Source: Chromatiales bacterium (ex Bugula neritina AB1) (GTDB taxonomy: Bacteria; Pseudomonadota; Gammaproteobacteria; Granulosicoccales; Granulosicoccaceae). Taken from it: a stretch of DNA of 64,000 bases. The position numbers and the translations under genes are program-made. The stretch spans positions 124,001 to 188,000 of the forward strand of contig MDLA01000192.1 in assembly GCA_001730015.1 (NCBI GenBank). The letters are read 5' to 3'. The notes beneath the pieces were generated by a model. It saw nothing but the letters and a program-made list of their open reading frames with translations. It had not been told where the DNA came from and did not search any database. Of this stretch, positions 9,431-19,416 are shown one piece after another; position 1 is the stretch's first letter, and every line of letters begins with the position of its first letter.

Positions 9431-10612
9431 ATGACGGGCGCCACCCAGCCAGTTATTAAGACCCCGGTAGAGACTATACGTCACAAGCTGATCACGTTTG
9501 TCACCCACTTGCGTGTCAATGGATTTGAAATCACCGCAGACGATATCAAAACTGCGCACGAGCTAAGCTGCACACCCTATTTTCACGATCGCAAATACAC
9601 ACGATTCGCTCTGCGCTCTGTTTTTTGCAAATCCAAAAGCAACTGGAAAGAGTTCAGCGCCTTGTTTAATGCCTATTGGCTTATGGGCATTGAACCGGAA
9701 GACATTCACGAGGAAGCACAACTCGCTAGCGCTGGCGGACGTGCGTCCGGCTTATCCTACTTTTCAGAATCAGAGGCACAGCGAACAGCAACCTACGCAG
9801 ACAAATCCGACTCCCCGGATACCACCAGCGGCGGCGCCAGCGACGCTCGGGTACTGGCACAGCGGGATTTCAGATTTGTGTTCAATGCCCGTGATATGCG
9901 CAATGTCGAGCACCTGGTCGACGATCTCGCTCGACAAGTCCAGCGACGTACACGGCGACGTACACACTGTTCACGCAAGCGCGGCAGACTAGATCCCCGA
10001 CGCATGACCAGAAACAACCTCGGGCACGGTGGATGGCCATTTGAGCTCAGCTTTCAGCGCAAGCGCAAAACGCCCGCTCGATTCCTGTTACTGCTCGATG
10101 TCAGCCAGTCGATGGAAATATACAGCTATCTGTTTCTGCGATTTGCGCGCGGCCTTCTACAGGCATTCTCGGATACTGATGCCTACGCCTTCCATACCGA
10201 TCTGGTCCCTATCGGAGTCGAATTGAAAGACAAGAATACGGATCGACTGGAAGAAAAAATGAAAGGGCTATCCAGTGGCTGGCTCGGCGGCACTCGAATC
10301 GCGGACTCGCTGACCGACTTCAACCGGCATTTCGCACAGCAGGCGGCCAATAGGCACACAATCGCATTCATTTTCAGTGACGGCTACGACAGCAGTGAGC
10401 CCGAGCAACTGGTCGAACAGGTGCTATCGCTAAAACAGCGTTGCCGCAAGATAGTCTGGATTAACCCGCTACTGGGTAGAAGTTCGCAGGCAACATCATC
10501 ATTGGCCGTGGATCAATGCATGCAGGCAGTAATCCCGCATCTGGATATCTACACAAGTGCACATAGCCTCGATTCACTGCGAGAGCTGGCACCGGCTTTT
10601 TCTATACGATAG
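9431..10612 (+). CDS. VWA-domain protein of the CoxE family
   Basis: The product has 393 residues. Its N-terminal half resembles the VWA-containing CoxE-like family, with a basic stretch (QRRTRRRTHCSRKRGR) near residue 180. The C-terminal half is a von Willebrand A domain: MIDAS motif DVSQS near residue 222, GGTRI supplying the metal-binding Thr, and FSDGYDSSEP supplying the Asp. CoxE-type proteins pair with MoxR ATPases in metal-centre assembly. The start is 4 bp after the stop of the ATPase gene, so the two are translationally close. There is no signal peptide, so it is cytosolic. A bidirectional terminator lies 70 bp downstream and ends the unit. Confidence 0.87.
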   Translation: MTGATQPVIKTPVETIRHKLITFVTHLRVNGFEITADDIKTAHELSCTPYFHDRKYTRFALRSVFCKSKSNWKEFSALFNAYWLMGIEPEDIHEEAQLASAGGRASGLSYFSESEAQRTATYADKSDSPDTTSGGASDARVLAQRDFRFVFNARDMRNVEHLVDDLARQVQRRTRRRTHCSRKRGRLDPRRMTRNNLGHGGWPFELSFQRKRKTPARFLLLLDVSQSMEIYSYLFLRFARGLLQAFSDTDAYAFHTDLVPIGVELKDKNTDRLEEKMKGLSSGWLGGTRIADSLTDFNRHFAQQAANRHTIAFIFSDGYDSSEPEQLVEQVLSLKQRCRKIVWINPLLGRSSQATSSLAVDQCMQAVIPHLDIYTSAHSLDSLRELAPAFSIR

Positions 10613-10683
10613 CAGCGCCAGATTCAATTGCAGTTGCAAACCTGGAGCCCAGACCCCGATATCGAATTCCGGTCGCTCAACAT

Positions 10684-10709
10684 AAAAAAGCCCGCATAGC
10701 GGGCTTTTT
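10684..10709. terminator. Bidirectional intrinsic terminator
   Basis: A 6-bp perfect GC stem (GCCCGC 10690-10695 / GCGGGC 10699-10704) with loop ATA is flanked by A-run 10684-10689 and T-run 10705-10709. It can terminate the coxE-like transcript on the plus strand and the rplM-rpsI transcript on the minus strand. Confidence 0.92.
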
Positions 10710-10749
10710 CACATCAGTTCCAACCGGCAAACGCCGGGAGCAACACACT

Positions 10750-11139
10750 CTATCGTTTCGAGTACTGGGTAGCGCGTCTGGCTTTTCGCAATCCCACTTT
10801 TTTCCGTTCCACTTCACGGGCATCACGAGTTAGAAAACCCGCTTTCCGAAGTTCTGCGCGATTTTCTTCATCGTACTTCAGCAATGCTCGAGAAATACCA
10901 TGACGAATAGCACCAGCCTGGCCACTGTTACCGCCACCAGCGACAGTAATATTGAAATCAAAGTTAGTCAGCACTTCGAGTGTTTCGAGCGGTTGACGAA
11001 CAATCATTCGTGCTGTTTCCCGACCGAAATACTCATCAAGCGGTCGCTTGTTAACAAGAATCTCACCTTTGCCGGCCTTCATAAAGACACGGGCACTGGA
11101 TGTTTTCCGGCGACCTGTACCGTAGTATTGTTCTGCCAT
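10750..11139 (-). CDS. rpsI: Small ribosomal subunit protein uS9
   Basis: The 129-residue product (about 130 is usual) begins [18 protein letters not shown] and ends with the conserved basic tail [10 protein letters not shown], whose final Arg reaches the P-site tRNA in known ribosome structures. It lies 6 bp downstream of rplM, the conserved rplM-rpsI operon. Transcription ends at the bidirectional hairpin at 10684-10709. Confidence 0.98.
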   Translation of the reverse strand: MAEQYYGTGRRKTSSARVFMKAGKGEILVNKRPLDEYFGRETARMIVRQPLETLEVLTNFDFNITVAGGGNSGQAGAIRHGISRALLKYDEENRAELRKAGFLTRDAREVERKKVGLRKARRATQYSKR

Positions 11140-11145
11140 TGCGAG

Positions 11146-11577
11146 TTACCTGAGCTCCAGTAATTCTGGTGTCTGCGCCGCGTGCCGGTGAGCAGTACCA
11201 GGATAAATTTTCAGTTTCCGAATCATCGCCCGACCAAGCGGATTTTTTGGCAACATACCTTTAACAGCCAGCTGAATGACACGCCCTGGTGCTTTCGCCT
11301 GCATTTTCTCAAAATTCACTGATTTGAGATTGCCAATGTATCCCGTGTGATGGTGATACATTTTGTCTGAGCGCTTGTTACCTGTAACCGCTACTTTTTC
11401 AGCATTGATTACAACAATGTAGTCACCGGTATCGACATGAGGCGTATATTCGGGCTTGTGTTTGCCACGCAGTATCCGCGCGCACTCGCTCGCCAGGCGA
11501 CCAAGTGTTTTACCCTCTGCGTCAATGATGAACCACTGACGTTTTACCTCGGCCGGTTTGGCACTAAAGGTCTTCAT
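11146..11577 (-). CDS. rplM: Large ribosomal subunit protein uL13
   Basis: The product has 143 residues from ATG 11577 ([15 protein letters not shown]), the universal start of proteobacterial L13, preceded by a GGAG ribosome site. An in-frame extension of six residues upstream (to 11595) is possible but lacks family support. The conserved core [18 protein letters not shown] and [10 protein letters not shown] are present. L13 is an early 23S rRNA-binding assembly protein. It is the first gene of the rplM-rpsI operon, so its promoter must lie in the 11578-11750 region. Confidence 0.97.
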   Translation of the reverse strand: MKTFSAKPAEVKRQWFIIDAEGKTLGRLASECARILRGKHKPEYTPHVDTGDYIVVINAEKVAVTGNKRSDKMYHHHTGYIGNLKSVNFEKMQAKAPGRVIQLAVKGMLPKNPLGRAMIRKLKIYPGTAHRHAAQTPELLELR

Positions 11578-11982
11578 TGAAACTCCGTAACTCAAGATTG
11601 AGTAACTTTAACTCGGAAAAGCCCTCCATTTTAGGATAAGACCAGTCCGCGCACAAGCTCTTTACAGGAAATAGTAAAATTATAGTGAATATCTAAGCAA
11701 ATACCTGCATCCCAGACATTTCACCTCTCACAACACAAACATCAAGCCACCAACTTTTCTTTCACACGACGATTCCAGCATGATGATCAAGTGCCGTAGC
11801 CAAAGAACCTGCATTGTATTGTTCAATCTGATGGCAATAATCACCCCAGAATGGCGTGCAGAGTATTAGTCGATTGCCCTGTCCATCTCACCGACTATCA
11901 AAACCACCGGAATAATCACGCACGCACGAACAAAATCATACTGATTTTATTCTCGCACTAAGTATTCAGGGGAATTTTGAAC

Positions 11983-12003
11983 CCCGCAGCCGATAGCTGC
12001 GGG
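11983..12003. repeat. Perfect 8-bp-stem palindrome resembling an IS200/IS605 end hairpin
   Basis: CCCGCAGC (11983-11990), loop CGATA, GCTGCGGG (11996-12003). The flanks, TTTTGAAC before and ACTTCAG after, recall the GAA(C/T)CCC...GGGA.TTCA context of IS200/IS605-family right ends. No TnpA or TnpB remnant is recognisable, so this is only a suggestion. A simple transcriptional hairpin is the alternative. Confidence 0.35.
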
Positions 12004-12018
12004 ACTTCAGAATAAAGC

Positions 12019-12040
12019 GACGCGACCCGAAGGACGCGTC
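12019..12040. repeat. Second palindrome, GACGCG/CGCGTC
   Basis: A 6-bp stem (12019-12024 / 12035-12040) spans a 10-nt interior. It lies 15 bp after the hairpin at 11983-12003, and the two may form one structured element. No T-run follows on either strand. Confidence 0.4.
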
Positions 12041-12276
12041 TAACCAACCGTAGGAGGATGGAGGAGGAAATCTATAACCCGATAATAACCTCTACTGCGC
12101 GAAAAATCAAGAGCTGCAGCAATAGGCGCTCTACTTATGAGTATTGGTTCGCCGAATCAGCGATAACTGTCGGTTTGCTCTTGCTTATTTATTACTTTCA
12201 GTCTCATTGCGCGGGTAGACGTCCTGCGCGGACCAACGCCCACCTTCTTCCCGGAACCTCCTTATTAGCGCTGCTA

Positions 12277-12705
12277 CTAAGCTGTATCGATGATTTCGAC
12301 CTCATGGGTGATTTGCACGCTCTCCTCCAGCATCTTTGCGACAGAGCAATACTTCTCAACCGACAAACTGACGGCACGCTCAACTCGTTTCGATGACAAT
12401 GAATTGCCGGTAACCAGAAATCTCATATTTATTTTAGAGAATACGGCTGGCACCGCGTCTGCCCGCACAGCATCTATTAATACCTCGCAATCCAAAATAT
12501 CCTGTCGTGCCTTTTTAAGTATCAGAATCACATCAAAAGCTGAGCAGCCACCCAGACTGATAAGCAGATTCTCCATTGGGCGCACGCCAAGGTTCCGGCC
12601 CCCGTGTTCCGGCGAACCATCCAGTACCACACTATGGCCACTTCCGGACTCGCCGACAAAGCTCATGTGGTCCAGCCATTTCACGCGTACTTGCACAATA
12701 TTCAC
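12277..12705 (-). CDS. OsmC/Ohr-superfamily protein, YhfA type
   Basis: The product has 142 residues and aligns along its length with E. coli YhfA: VKWLDHMSFVGESGSGHSVV start, PMENLLISLGGCSAFDV with the first family Cys, and VEKYCSVAKMLE with the second. OsmC-fold proteins use this Cys pair to reduce organic or fatty-acid hydroperoxides; the physiological substrate of the YhfA branch is not established. It is divergent from crp, as in E. coli (yhfA/crp) and Pseudomonas (OsmC next to vfr). The 156-bp spacer should hold both promoters. Confidence 0.93.
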   Translation of the reverse strand: MNIVQVRVKWLDHMSFVGESGSGHSVVLDGSPEHGGRNLGVRPMENLLISLGGCSAFDVILILKKARQDILDCEVLIDAVRADAVPAVFSKINMRFLVTGNSLSSKRVERAVSLSVEKYCSVAKMLEESVQITHEVEIIDTA

Positions 12706-12861
12706 CTTCTGTCTGAGCGAACCGGGGCAAAAACGGAAAAGTTCTTGCTCTAGTTCACAAATAATTATTTAAAAGCTTCAATTCTTGGGCTGCTGTGAAC
12801 AGTTTTTGCTCTGTGTCCTTCCGGAATTTGAAAAAGTGCGAAATACCCGGAGAACGGACAC

Positions 12862-13500
12862 ATGCTTCCACCACGTAATATGCCTCAAAAAGCTGAATGG
12901 CTGGAGACCCTGCTACGCCATAGCCATCGGCGCCAGTATCCAGCAAAAACAACCATCATCCATCACGGTGACAAGCCCGATACGCTCTATTATATGGTCG
13001 ACGGATCCGTGAGCGTAGTAATTGAAGATGACGAAGGACGCGAGATTGTACTCGCCTATCTGAACAACGGTGATTTCTTTGGCGAAATGGGAATTTTCGA
13101 CGAAGAAAGCGAGCGCAGCGCATGGGTTGTTGCCCGCAATAAATGCGAAGTCGCAGAAATAAACTACGAGCAATTTAAACGCCTTGCAGAACAGTCACCA
13201 GAAATTCTTTTTGCACTTTCGACTCAGTTAGCGGCCCGACTTCGCAAGACCAGCACTAAAGTTCGTGATCTCGCATTCCTAGATGTCACTGGACGCGTCG
13301 CATCCACTCTACTTGATCTGGCCCAGCAGCCCGACTCCATAACACACCCCGACGGTATGCAAATTCGCATCACCCGCCAGGAAATCGCACGTATCGTCGG
13401 CTGCTCAAGAGAGATGGTCGGGAGAGTACTAAAGGACCTGGAGGACCGGGAACTGATTCATGCTCGCGGCAAGACGATGGTGATCTTCGGCACCCGTTAA
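12862..13500 (+). CDS. crp: cAMP receptor protein (Crp/Vfr), global regulator
   Basis: The 212-residue product matches E. coli Crp (210) and Vfr (214) throughout. The cyclic-nucleotide domain has [19 protein letters not shown] with the Glu, Arg and Ser that contact cAMP. The dimer helix spans residues 115-140. The winged helix contains [20 protein letters not shown], whose recognition helix keeps the Arg and Glu (CSRE.VGR) that read TGTGA half-sites. It should therefore bind classical Crp sites. The neighbours (OsmC divergent, trpC convergent) reproduce the Pseudomonas vfr locus. Targets in the window could include the capsule or pilus genes, but I saw no convincing TGTGA-N6-TCACA site. Confidence 0.97.
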   Translation: MLPPRNMPQKAEWLETLLRHSHRRQYPAKTTIIHHGDKPDTLYYMVDGSVSVVIEDDEGREIVLAYLNNGDFFGEMGIFDEESERSAWVVARNKCEVAEINYEQFKRLAEQSPEILFALSTQLAARLRKTSTKVRDLAFLDVTGRVASTLLDLAQQPDSITHPDGMQIRITRQEIARIVGCSREMVGRVLKDLEDRELIHARGKTMVIFGTR

Positions 13501-13534
13501 GCAGTATAGAATAGGCTGCCAACATTCCCGCCTG

Positions 13535-13559
13535 TCCGCTGACACTTGTCGTTAGCGGA
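13535..13559. terminator. Hairpin between convergent crp and trpC (possible terminator)
   Basis: TCCGCT (13535-13540) pairs with AGCGGA (13554-13559), extended inside by GACA (13541-13544)/TGTC (13547-13550) with a small bulge. It sits between the two stop codons. No clear T-run is present on either strand, so intrinsic termination is uncertain. Confidence 0.4.
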
Positions 13560-13570
13560 GCCGCATCGAA

Positions 13571-14371
13571 TCAATAAAATAGTTTACGCAGCGCATCACC
13601 CGGTGAGTCCGCTCTCATAAAGGCCTCACCTACAAGAAACGCATTAACATTGCTGGCACGCATTAATGCAACATCTTCAGCAGACAGGATTCCACTTTCT
13701 GTAACCAGCAGACAGTCATCAGGAATCAATTCAAGCAGCTCCAGAGTGGTGTCGAGAGACACCTCGAAGGTTCTCAAATTACGATTATTCACACCGATCA
13801 TCAGTGGCGCCAGCTGCATCGCACGATCAAGTTCTGCACGATCATGCACTTCAATTAATACATCCATTTCCAGATGAAGGGCTAGGCCATAGAGCTCTCG
13901 CAGTGCCGCATCACCAAGCGCTGACACAATAAGTAAAATACAATCAGCTCCCATTGCTCGCGCTTCATAGACCTGATAGGGATCGATTATAAAATCCTTG
14001 CGTATAACCGGGAGCTCACAAACTCCACGCGCCTGCTGCAGAAATTCCGGCGAACCCTGAAAAAAATCCCGATCGGTCAGAACTGACAAACAGCACGCCC
14101 CGCCCTGGCTATAACTCTCTGCGATAGCGGCGGGATCGAAGTCCGCACGAATAATTCCTTTGCTCGGTGACGCTTTTTTTACCTCGGCAATGACTGCAGG
14201 CTCACCGGCAGAAACACGACCCTGCAAACTCTGCAAGAACCCTCTGACTGGTGACGCTTCTGAAGCGCGCTGCGCCACCGCGGCAAGCGACTCTATTTCA
14301 CAGCTTTCGGAAATCTCCTCAGCTTTTCGCGCCAGTATTTTTTTCAATACATCCGGGGTACCAGAAGCCAT
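13571..14371 (-). CDS. trpC: Indole-3-glycerol-phosphate synthase
   Basis: The 266-residue TIM-barrel enzyme closes CdRP to indole-3-glycerol phosphate in tryptophan synthesis. It has the phosphate- and substrate-binding motif [14 protein letters not shown] (catalytic Lys), [29 protein letters not shown] and VTESGI, and a monofunctional length. It is the last gene of trpEGDC and starts 5 bp after the trpD stop. Confidence 0.97.
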   Translation of the reverse strand: MASGTPDVLKKILARKAEEISESCEIESLAAVAQRASEASPVRGFLQSLQGRVSAGEPAVIAEVKKASPSKGIIRADFDPAAIAESYSQGGACCLSVLTDRDFFQGSPEFLQQARGVCELPVIRKDFIIDPYQVYEARAMGADCILLIVSALGDAALRELYGLALHLEMDVLIEVHDRAELDRAMQLAPLMIGVNNRNLRTFEVSLDTTLELLELIPDDCLLVTESGILSAEDVALMRASNVNAFLVGEAFMRADSPGDALRKLFY

Positions 14372-14376
14372 CAGGG

Positions 14377-15408
14377 TTACCGTTTTTCGTTGCTGCAGCT
14401 TACAAGCTCAGCAAGTTTATTTTTTACCGAACCATCTGATAACAACTGCAAAGCTCGTTCTACACCCCGCTGGTGGTCTTCAGCAAGCCCTGCGACATAG
14501 ATCGCAGCACCCGCGTTAAGCGCTACAATATCGCGAGCAGCACCAGTGCCACCGTCCAGTACCTGCCGAACCATGTCCAGACTTTCTTCGGCACTCGATA
14601 CCTGGATAGCGGCTGTATCAGCCGTAGTCATCGAGAACTGCTCCGGCTCTATAACATAGGATTCGATACGCCCGTTTTTCAGTTCACTGACACAGGTTGG
14701 TGCGCCAATAGATATTTCATCCATACCGTCCTGACCATGCACGACCATTGCACCAACACTGCCGAGTTTTTGCAGCACCTGCGTCATCGGCTCGACCAGA
14801 TGCTGACTATAAACGCCCATTACCTGACGCGGGGCAGAAGCCGGATTTGTCAAAGGACCCAATACATTAAATATGGTTCGCATCCCCAGTTCTTTGCGCG
14901 GGCCAATAGCAAACCGCATTGCACCATGATGTCGCGGGGCGAACATAAACCCTAGACCCACTTTATCTACACAGTAGGCCACGTCTGTTGCATCAAGTTC
15001 TATATTGACACCGGCAGCTTCAAGCAGATCTGCCGCTCCGGAACTACTGGAAACGGCGCGGTTGCCATGCTTGGCCACTTTCACACCGGCAGCCGCCGCT
15101 ACCAGTGCGCTGGTTGTTGAAACATTAAAGGTACTGCTGCCATCGCCACCAGTACCAACGATATCAAGCAGATCAGTTGATTCGCACTGAACACCACTGG
15201 CAAGTTCACGCATTACTTTGGCTGCGGCGGCCACCTCTTCCACTGATTCGCCTTTACTTCGCAACGCGACCAGCAGGCCACCGATTTGCGCATCGCTGCA
15301 GCCGCCCGACATAAGTTGCCGCATTGCGTAGACCATCTCACTCACATCCAGATCGTTGCCATCCGTAACTTTAGCAATTAGCTGGCGAATATCAGCTACT
15401 TCTGTCAT
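14377..15408 (-). CDS. trpD: Anthranilate phosphoribosyltransferase
   Basis: The 343-residue enzyme transfers phosphoribose from PRPP to anthranilate. Diagnostic motifs are [15 protein letters not shown] (PRPP loop), [18 protein letters not shown] and the [10 protein letters not shown] substrate-binding segment. Its ATG overlaps the trpG stop by 4 bp (15405-15408), so translation is coupled. Confidence 0.97.
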   Translation of the reverse strand: MTEVADIRQLIAKVTDGNDLDVSEMVYAMRQLMSGGCSDAQIGGLLVALRSKGESVEEVAAAAKVMRELASGVQCESTDLLDIVGTGGDGSSTFNVSTTSALVAAAAGVKVAKHGNRAVSSSSGAADLLEAAGVNIELDATDVAYCVDKVGLGFMFAPRHHGAMRFAIGPRKELGMRTIFNVLGPLTNPASAPRQVMGVYSQHLVEPMTQVLQKLGSVGAMVVHGQDGMDEISIGAPTCVSELKNGRIESYVIEPEQFSMTTADTAAIQVSSAEESLDMVRQVLDGGTGAARDIVALNAGAAIYVAGLAEDHQRGVERALQLLSDGSVKNKLAELVSCSNEKR

Positions 15409-15992
15409 AAGCTTGATCTCATAAGAAAACTGTTCAACATGCTATGGCCGTGCTCAGTAAGAATGGACTCCGGATGAAACTGTACACCTTCTACATCAAG
15501 GCTACGGTGACGCACCCCCATGATTTCTTCCACCTCTCCATTATCGTTCTGCGTCCATGCAGTGATTTCAAGGCAATCAGGGAGTTTGTCCTGTTCTATC
15601 ACCAGTGAATGGTAGCGGGTTACTGTAAACGGACTCGGCAATCCGCTAAAGACGCCAGCTCCCTGATGATAAACAAGTGACGTTTTCCCGTGCATTATCT
15701 GTCCGGCGCTCACTATCTTTGCTCCAAAAGCCGCACCGATACACTGATGTCCCAGGCAAACACCAAACACTGGAATCTGTCCGGCCATTCTTCTTATCAA
15801 CTCAACCGATATTCCGGCTTTATCCGGTGTACAGGGACCGGGGGAAACCACCAGATGAGCCGGTTCTGCATCAACAATCTGTTGCACAGTTACACAATCA
15901 TTACGTACCACATTAATATCAGCCCCAAGCTCACCGAGATACTGTACAAGGTTAAACGTAAAGGAATCGTAGTTATCCAGCATAGTGAGCAT
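15405..15992 (-). CDS. trpG: Anthranilate synthase glutamine amidotransferase component
   Basis: The 195-residue class I amidotransferase delivers ammonia from glutamine to TrpE. The catalytic triad is visible: Cys in [13 protein letters not shown], and His and Glu in VQFHPES. It starts [20 protein letters not shown] as usual. It overlaps both neighbours by one to four bases. TrpG and PabA are hard to separate by sequence alone, but the operon context favours trpG; it may serve both pathways. Confidence 0.96.
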   Translation of the reverse strand: MLTMLDNYDSFTFNLVQYLGELGADINVVRNDCVTVQQIVDAEPAHLVVSPGPCTPDKAGISVELIRRMAGQIPVFGVCLGHQCIGAAFGAKIVSAGQIMHGKTSLVYHQGAGVFSGLPSPFTVTRYHSLVIEQDKLPDCLEITAWTQNDNGEVEEIMGVRHRSLDVEGVQFHPESILTEHGHSMLNSFLMRSSL

Positions 15993-17497
15993 CAGGCTGT
16001 TCCCCCTATGTTGTCGAGCCCGCCTTCGGCAATCGCTGCTGCACGAAAGACAGCCCGCGCTTTATTGAGGGTTTCGTCCCACTCGCTCTTCGGATCTGAA
16101 TCGTAAACCACTCCGGCACCCGCCTGTATAGACAACACGCCATCTTTCAAAACAGCTGTGCGAATCGCAATAGCTGTGTCGACATTGCCATTCCAGGAGA
16201 GATACCCGACCGCACCGGAATAAACCCCTCGTTTGATCGGTTCAAGCTCGGCGATAATTTCCATTGCGCGAATCTTAGGTGCGCCACTGACGGTACCCGC
16301 TGGAAAAGTTGCCCGAATCACATCCATGGCCGTCATTCCCTTTTTTATCCGGCCGGTGACATTGGAAACAATATGCATCACATGTGAATATCGCTCCACC
16401 AGCATCTTTTCGGTAAGCTCAACCGTGCCGGTTTCGGATACACGGCCAGCATCGTTACGACCAAGATCAATTAACATCAGGTGCTCGGCGAGTTCCTTGG
16501 GATCTGCCAGCAAACTGGCTTCAAGCTCCGCGTCTTCCTGCTCAGTCGCACCGCGCGGGCGGGTACCGGCTATCGGCCTGACGGTGACCGTACCGTCTTC
16601 CAGCCGCACCAGTATTTCCGGGGACGACCCGACCACCTGATGGTCCCCCAGTTCCAGATAGTACATATAGGGTGATGGATTCAACATGCGCAACGCTCGA
16701 TACAGATCGATACCCGGCGCAGTAAAGTCAGCGGTCAGGCGTTGTGACAGTACCACCTGCATGCAATCGCCTGCGGTGATGTAGTCTTTAATCCTGCCGA
16801 CTCCGGACATATAGCTGTTCTGGCCATACAGAGAGACAAACCCTGAATCATCGAGATGACGCCGCTGGTGCTTCGCCAGCGGCGGCAGCGGGTCTCTCAG
16901 CTGCTCTTCGATCTCATTCAGACGCCTTTCGCCGTACCCCTGTTTATCAACCTCGGTATGAATAACAATAATCAATTTGCCGGAAAGGTTATCAAATACC
17001 ACCACCTCATTTGAAACCAGCAATAAAATATCCGGAGTACCCAGCGGATCTGCGTGCTTGATACCGCTAAGCCTGGGTTCAATATAGCTAATCGTTTCAT
17101 AGCCGAAGTAGCCGACCAATCCGCCAGTGAATCGCGGTAAACCATCAGTTTCAGCTACATCAAAACGGGCCTGGAAATCTTCTATCCATTGCAGGGGATT
17201 CTCGACTTCCTGTTCATCGGCCAAAGAACCCTGATACTCATGCCGCACCGTATTCCCGTGTACCTTTATGGCATCGGTGCATGGCAGTCCGATAATAGAG
17301 TAGCGACCCCACTTGTCGCCGCCGGTTACCGACTCAAATAAATAGCTTAACGGTTTGTTGGCTACCTTAAGGTAAACCGACAACGGCGTGTCGAGGTCAG
17401 CCAGTATTTCACGCGTTAAAACCTTACGCGGGAGCGGGTGCCCGGAAAAAGCCTGAAGGCGTTGGGTAGCGGAACTGGATGTCATTGTGGAACTCAT
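15992..17497 (-). CDS. trpE: Anthranilate synthase component I
   Basis: The product has 501 residues from ATG 17497. It converts chorismate to anthranilate with TrpG. The N-terminal regulatory region contains the LLESxxxG-like tryptophan site ([16 protein letters not shown]). The catalytic half has [33 protein letters not shown] and [14 protein letters not shown]. An upstream TTG (17554) would give 520 residues, but the family starts nearer to 17497 or the ATG at 17485. The 258-bp spacer to the divergent fumarase gene shows no Trp-rich leader peptide, so attenuation of the enteric type is unlikely. Confidence 0.95.
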   Translation of the reverse strand: MSSTMTSSSATQRLQAFSGHPLPRKVLTREILADLDTPLSVYLKVANKPLSYLFESVTGGDKWGRYSIIGLPCTDAIKVHGNTVRHEYQGSLADEQEVENPLQWIEDFQARFDVAETDGLPRFTGGLVGYFGYETISYIEPRLSGIKHADPLGTPDILLLVSNEVVVFDNLSGKLIIVIHTEVDKQGYGERRLNEIEEQLRDPLPPLAKHQRRHLDDSGFVSLYGQNSYMSGVGRIKDYITAGDCMQVVLSQRLTADFTAPGIDLYRALRMLNPSPYMYYLELGDHQVVGSSPEILVRLEDGTVTVRPIAGTRPRGATEQEDAELEASLLADPKELAEHLMLIDLGRNDAGRVSETGTVELTEKMLVERYSHVMHIVSNVTGRIKKGMTAMDVIRATFPAGTVSGAPKIRAMEIIAELEPIKRGVYSGAVGYLSWNGNVDTAIAIRTAVLKDGVLSIQAGAGVVYDSDPKSEWDETLNKARAVFRAAAIAEGGLDNIGGTA

Positions 17498-17755
17498 GGT
17501 TTGGTACAAAATCAGCGGGTGCAAAGTGGTTTGTGCGCAGGAATTGGCAGGCAATTAACCCTCGCCAACTGAAGCCACCATAACACTGTGCTTTATATAT
17601 ACCGGTCGGGACCATGTTTCCGAAGCTTGCCAGAATACTTATCTGTCAATTTATCCACACACCGCTACTGAGTCAAGTCACAGGTACCCGCCAGTAGTGT
17701 CAAGTCGACAAACAACCGCTATATTAGGAAGCATCCCAAATTGAGCGATCTCCAC

Positions 17756-19282
17756 ATGACAGTCATTCATCAAGATCACCTGATCGACAGCGTCGCTGAT
17801 GCACTGCAGTTTATTTCCTATTACCACCCCAAGGATTTCATCGACGCTGTGCATCAGGCGTATGAGCGGGAAGAATCAAAGCCGGCAAAAGATGCCATGG
17901 CGCAAATACTTTTAAACTCCCGACTATGCGCAGAAGGCCATCGACCTATTTGTCAGGATACCGGCATCGTGACGGTATTTGTAAAAGTCGGCATGGAGGT
18001 TAGCTGGAAAGGATCGATGACTCCGTCAGAGATGATTAATGAAGGCGTGCGCCGGGCCTACCTGCATCCCGACAACAAATTACGGGCTTCAATCTTAATT
18101 GATCCCGCCGGCGCGCGCAGCAATACCAAAGACAATACACCTGCCGTGATTCACATGGAAATTGTCGCCGGAGACAAAGTCGAAGTCGATATCGCAGCCA
18201 AAGGCGGCGGCTCTGAAAACAAATCGAAAATGGTCATGCTTAACCCGAGCGACAGCATTGTCGACTGGGTCGTGAACACCGTTCCTGCAATGGGCGCCGG
18301 CTGGTGTCCCCCGGGGATGCTTGGAATAGGTATCGGTGGGACTGCTGAGAAATCAGCGGTACTGGCCAAGCAGGTACTAATGGACCCGATCGATATTCAC
18401 GAAGTGAAAGCACGCGGCCCTGCAAACCGGATTGAAGAGCTACGACTGGAAATATTTGAAAAGGTTAATGCGCTGGGCATCGGTGCGCAGGGACTCGGCG
18501 GGCTGACAACCGTTCTTGACGTAAAAATCGCCGACTACCCGACGCACGCTGCCTCGTTGCCGGTCAGTATGATCCCCAACTGCGCGGCTACCCGCCACGC
18601 ACACTTCGTACTGGACGGTAGCGGTGCCGCTCTGCAAACACCACCCGCACTGACAGACTGGCCAGAAATCACCTGGGACGTCGGGCCCACCGCCCGCTCG
18701 ATCAACCTCGACACACTCACCGCAGAAGACACACAGACCTTCAAACCGGGTGAAACCTTATTGCTAACCGGCACCCTGCTAACAGGCCGCGATGCCGCAC
18801 ATAAGCGCATCAAGGAATTACTTGACCAGGGCAAACCACTACCGGTCGATCTCAGTGGAAAACTCATTTATTACGTCGGCCCGGTTGATGCGGTTCGCGA
18901 TGAAGCTGTCGGTCCGGCAGGGCCCACCACTTCAACACGGATGGACAAATTCACTGAAATGATGCTGGCCCACACCGGAATTCTCGGCATGGTCGGCAAA
19001 GCAGAGCGCGGACCCTCCGGAATCGATGCTATAAAAAAACACAAGTCGGTTTACCTGATGGCCGTAGGTGGCGCCGCCTATCTGGTATCAAGAGCTATTA
19101 CTTCAGCGAAGATTGTCGCCTTTGAGGAACTCGGCATGGAAGCCATACACGAATTTGTCGTCAAAGATATGCCGGTTACTGTTGCCGTAGACAGCATTGG
19201 TGAAGCGGTACATCAAACTGGCCCGGCGATCTGGCGGGACAAAATCGCCAGCGGAGAAGTACAACCTATCTATTTCAAATAG
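17756..19282 (+). CDS. Class I (iron-sulfur) fumarate hydratase
   Basis: The product has 508 residues from ATG 17756 (MTVIHQDHLIDSVADALQF), matching the start of Pseudomonas class I fumarases. A TTG at 17741 with a better-spaced AGGAAG (17725-17730) would add five residues. It interconverts fumarate and malate in the TCA cycle using a labile [4Fe-4S] cluster. Candidate cluster Cys lie in HRPICQDTG, GAGWCPPG and IPNCAATRH. GIGGTAEKSAVLAK and the C-terminal beta domain VGKAERGP...GGAAYL are present. The gene is divergent from trpE and forms a single unit. A TATATT -10-like box is at 17720-17725, with no clear -35. Confidence 0.95.
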   Translation: MTVIHQDHLIDSVADALQFISYYHPKDFIDAVHQAYEREESKPAKDAMAQILLNSRLCAEGHRPICQDTGIVTVFVKVGMEVSWKGSMTPSEMINEGVRRAYLHPDNKLRASILIDPAGARSNTKDNTPAVIHMEIVAGDKVEVDIAAKGGGSENKSKMVMLNPSDSIVDWVVNTVPAMGAGWCPPGMLGIGIGGTAEKSAVLAKQVLMDPIDIHEVKARGPANRIEELRLEIFEKVNALGIGAQGLGGLTTVLDVKIADYPTHAASLPVSMIPNCAATRHAHFVLDGSGAALQTPPALTDWPEITWDVGPTARSINLDTLTAEDTQTFKPGETLLLTGTLLTGRDAAHKRIKELLDQGKPLPVDLSGKLIYYVGPVDAVRDEAVGPAGPTTSTRMDKFTEMMLAHTGILGMVGKAERGPSGIDAIKKHKSVYLMAVGGAAYLVSRAITSAKIVAFEELGMEAIHEFVVKDMPVTVAVDSIGEAVHQTGPAIWRDKIASGEVQPIYFK

Positions 19283-19416
19283 CAGCAGATTATAGAATAA
19301 GTTCTATACCTGCCGGGGACAATACCGCTCTGGAAGATTCAACCCAGCGGATTAAAATGAATTGCCGTGCCTGCCGATAACCTGCTACACCAGTACCCGG
19401 CAGGCGCGACATATTC

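Larger units (their letters stand above)
11578..12276. other. Gene-free region of about 700 bp between rplM and the OsmC gene
   Basis: No convincing gene is present. The right part carries two palindromes (listed separately). The left part must hold the rplM promoter. A plus-strand reading frame starting at 12058 has an SD-like GGAGG touching its ATG, but it runs into the OsmC gene and has no recognisable content. A short minus-strand frame at about 11770-11865 (about 30 codons) resembles nothing I know. The region could be a decayed mobile element. Confidence 0.6.

Noticed and set aside
12058-12396. 112-codon plus-strand reading frame with a nearby GGAGG
   Set aside because: It overlaps the 3' end of the well-supported OsmC gene, its SD touches the ATG, and its translation shows no domain-like pattern.
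17424-17615. Possible trp leader peptide upstream of trpE
   Set aside because: The only frame has a single Trp and runs through the trpE start region; no paired terminator/antiterminator hairpins were found.
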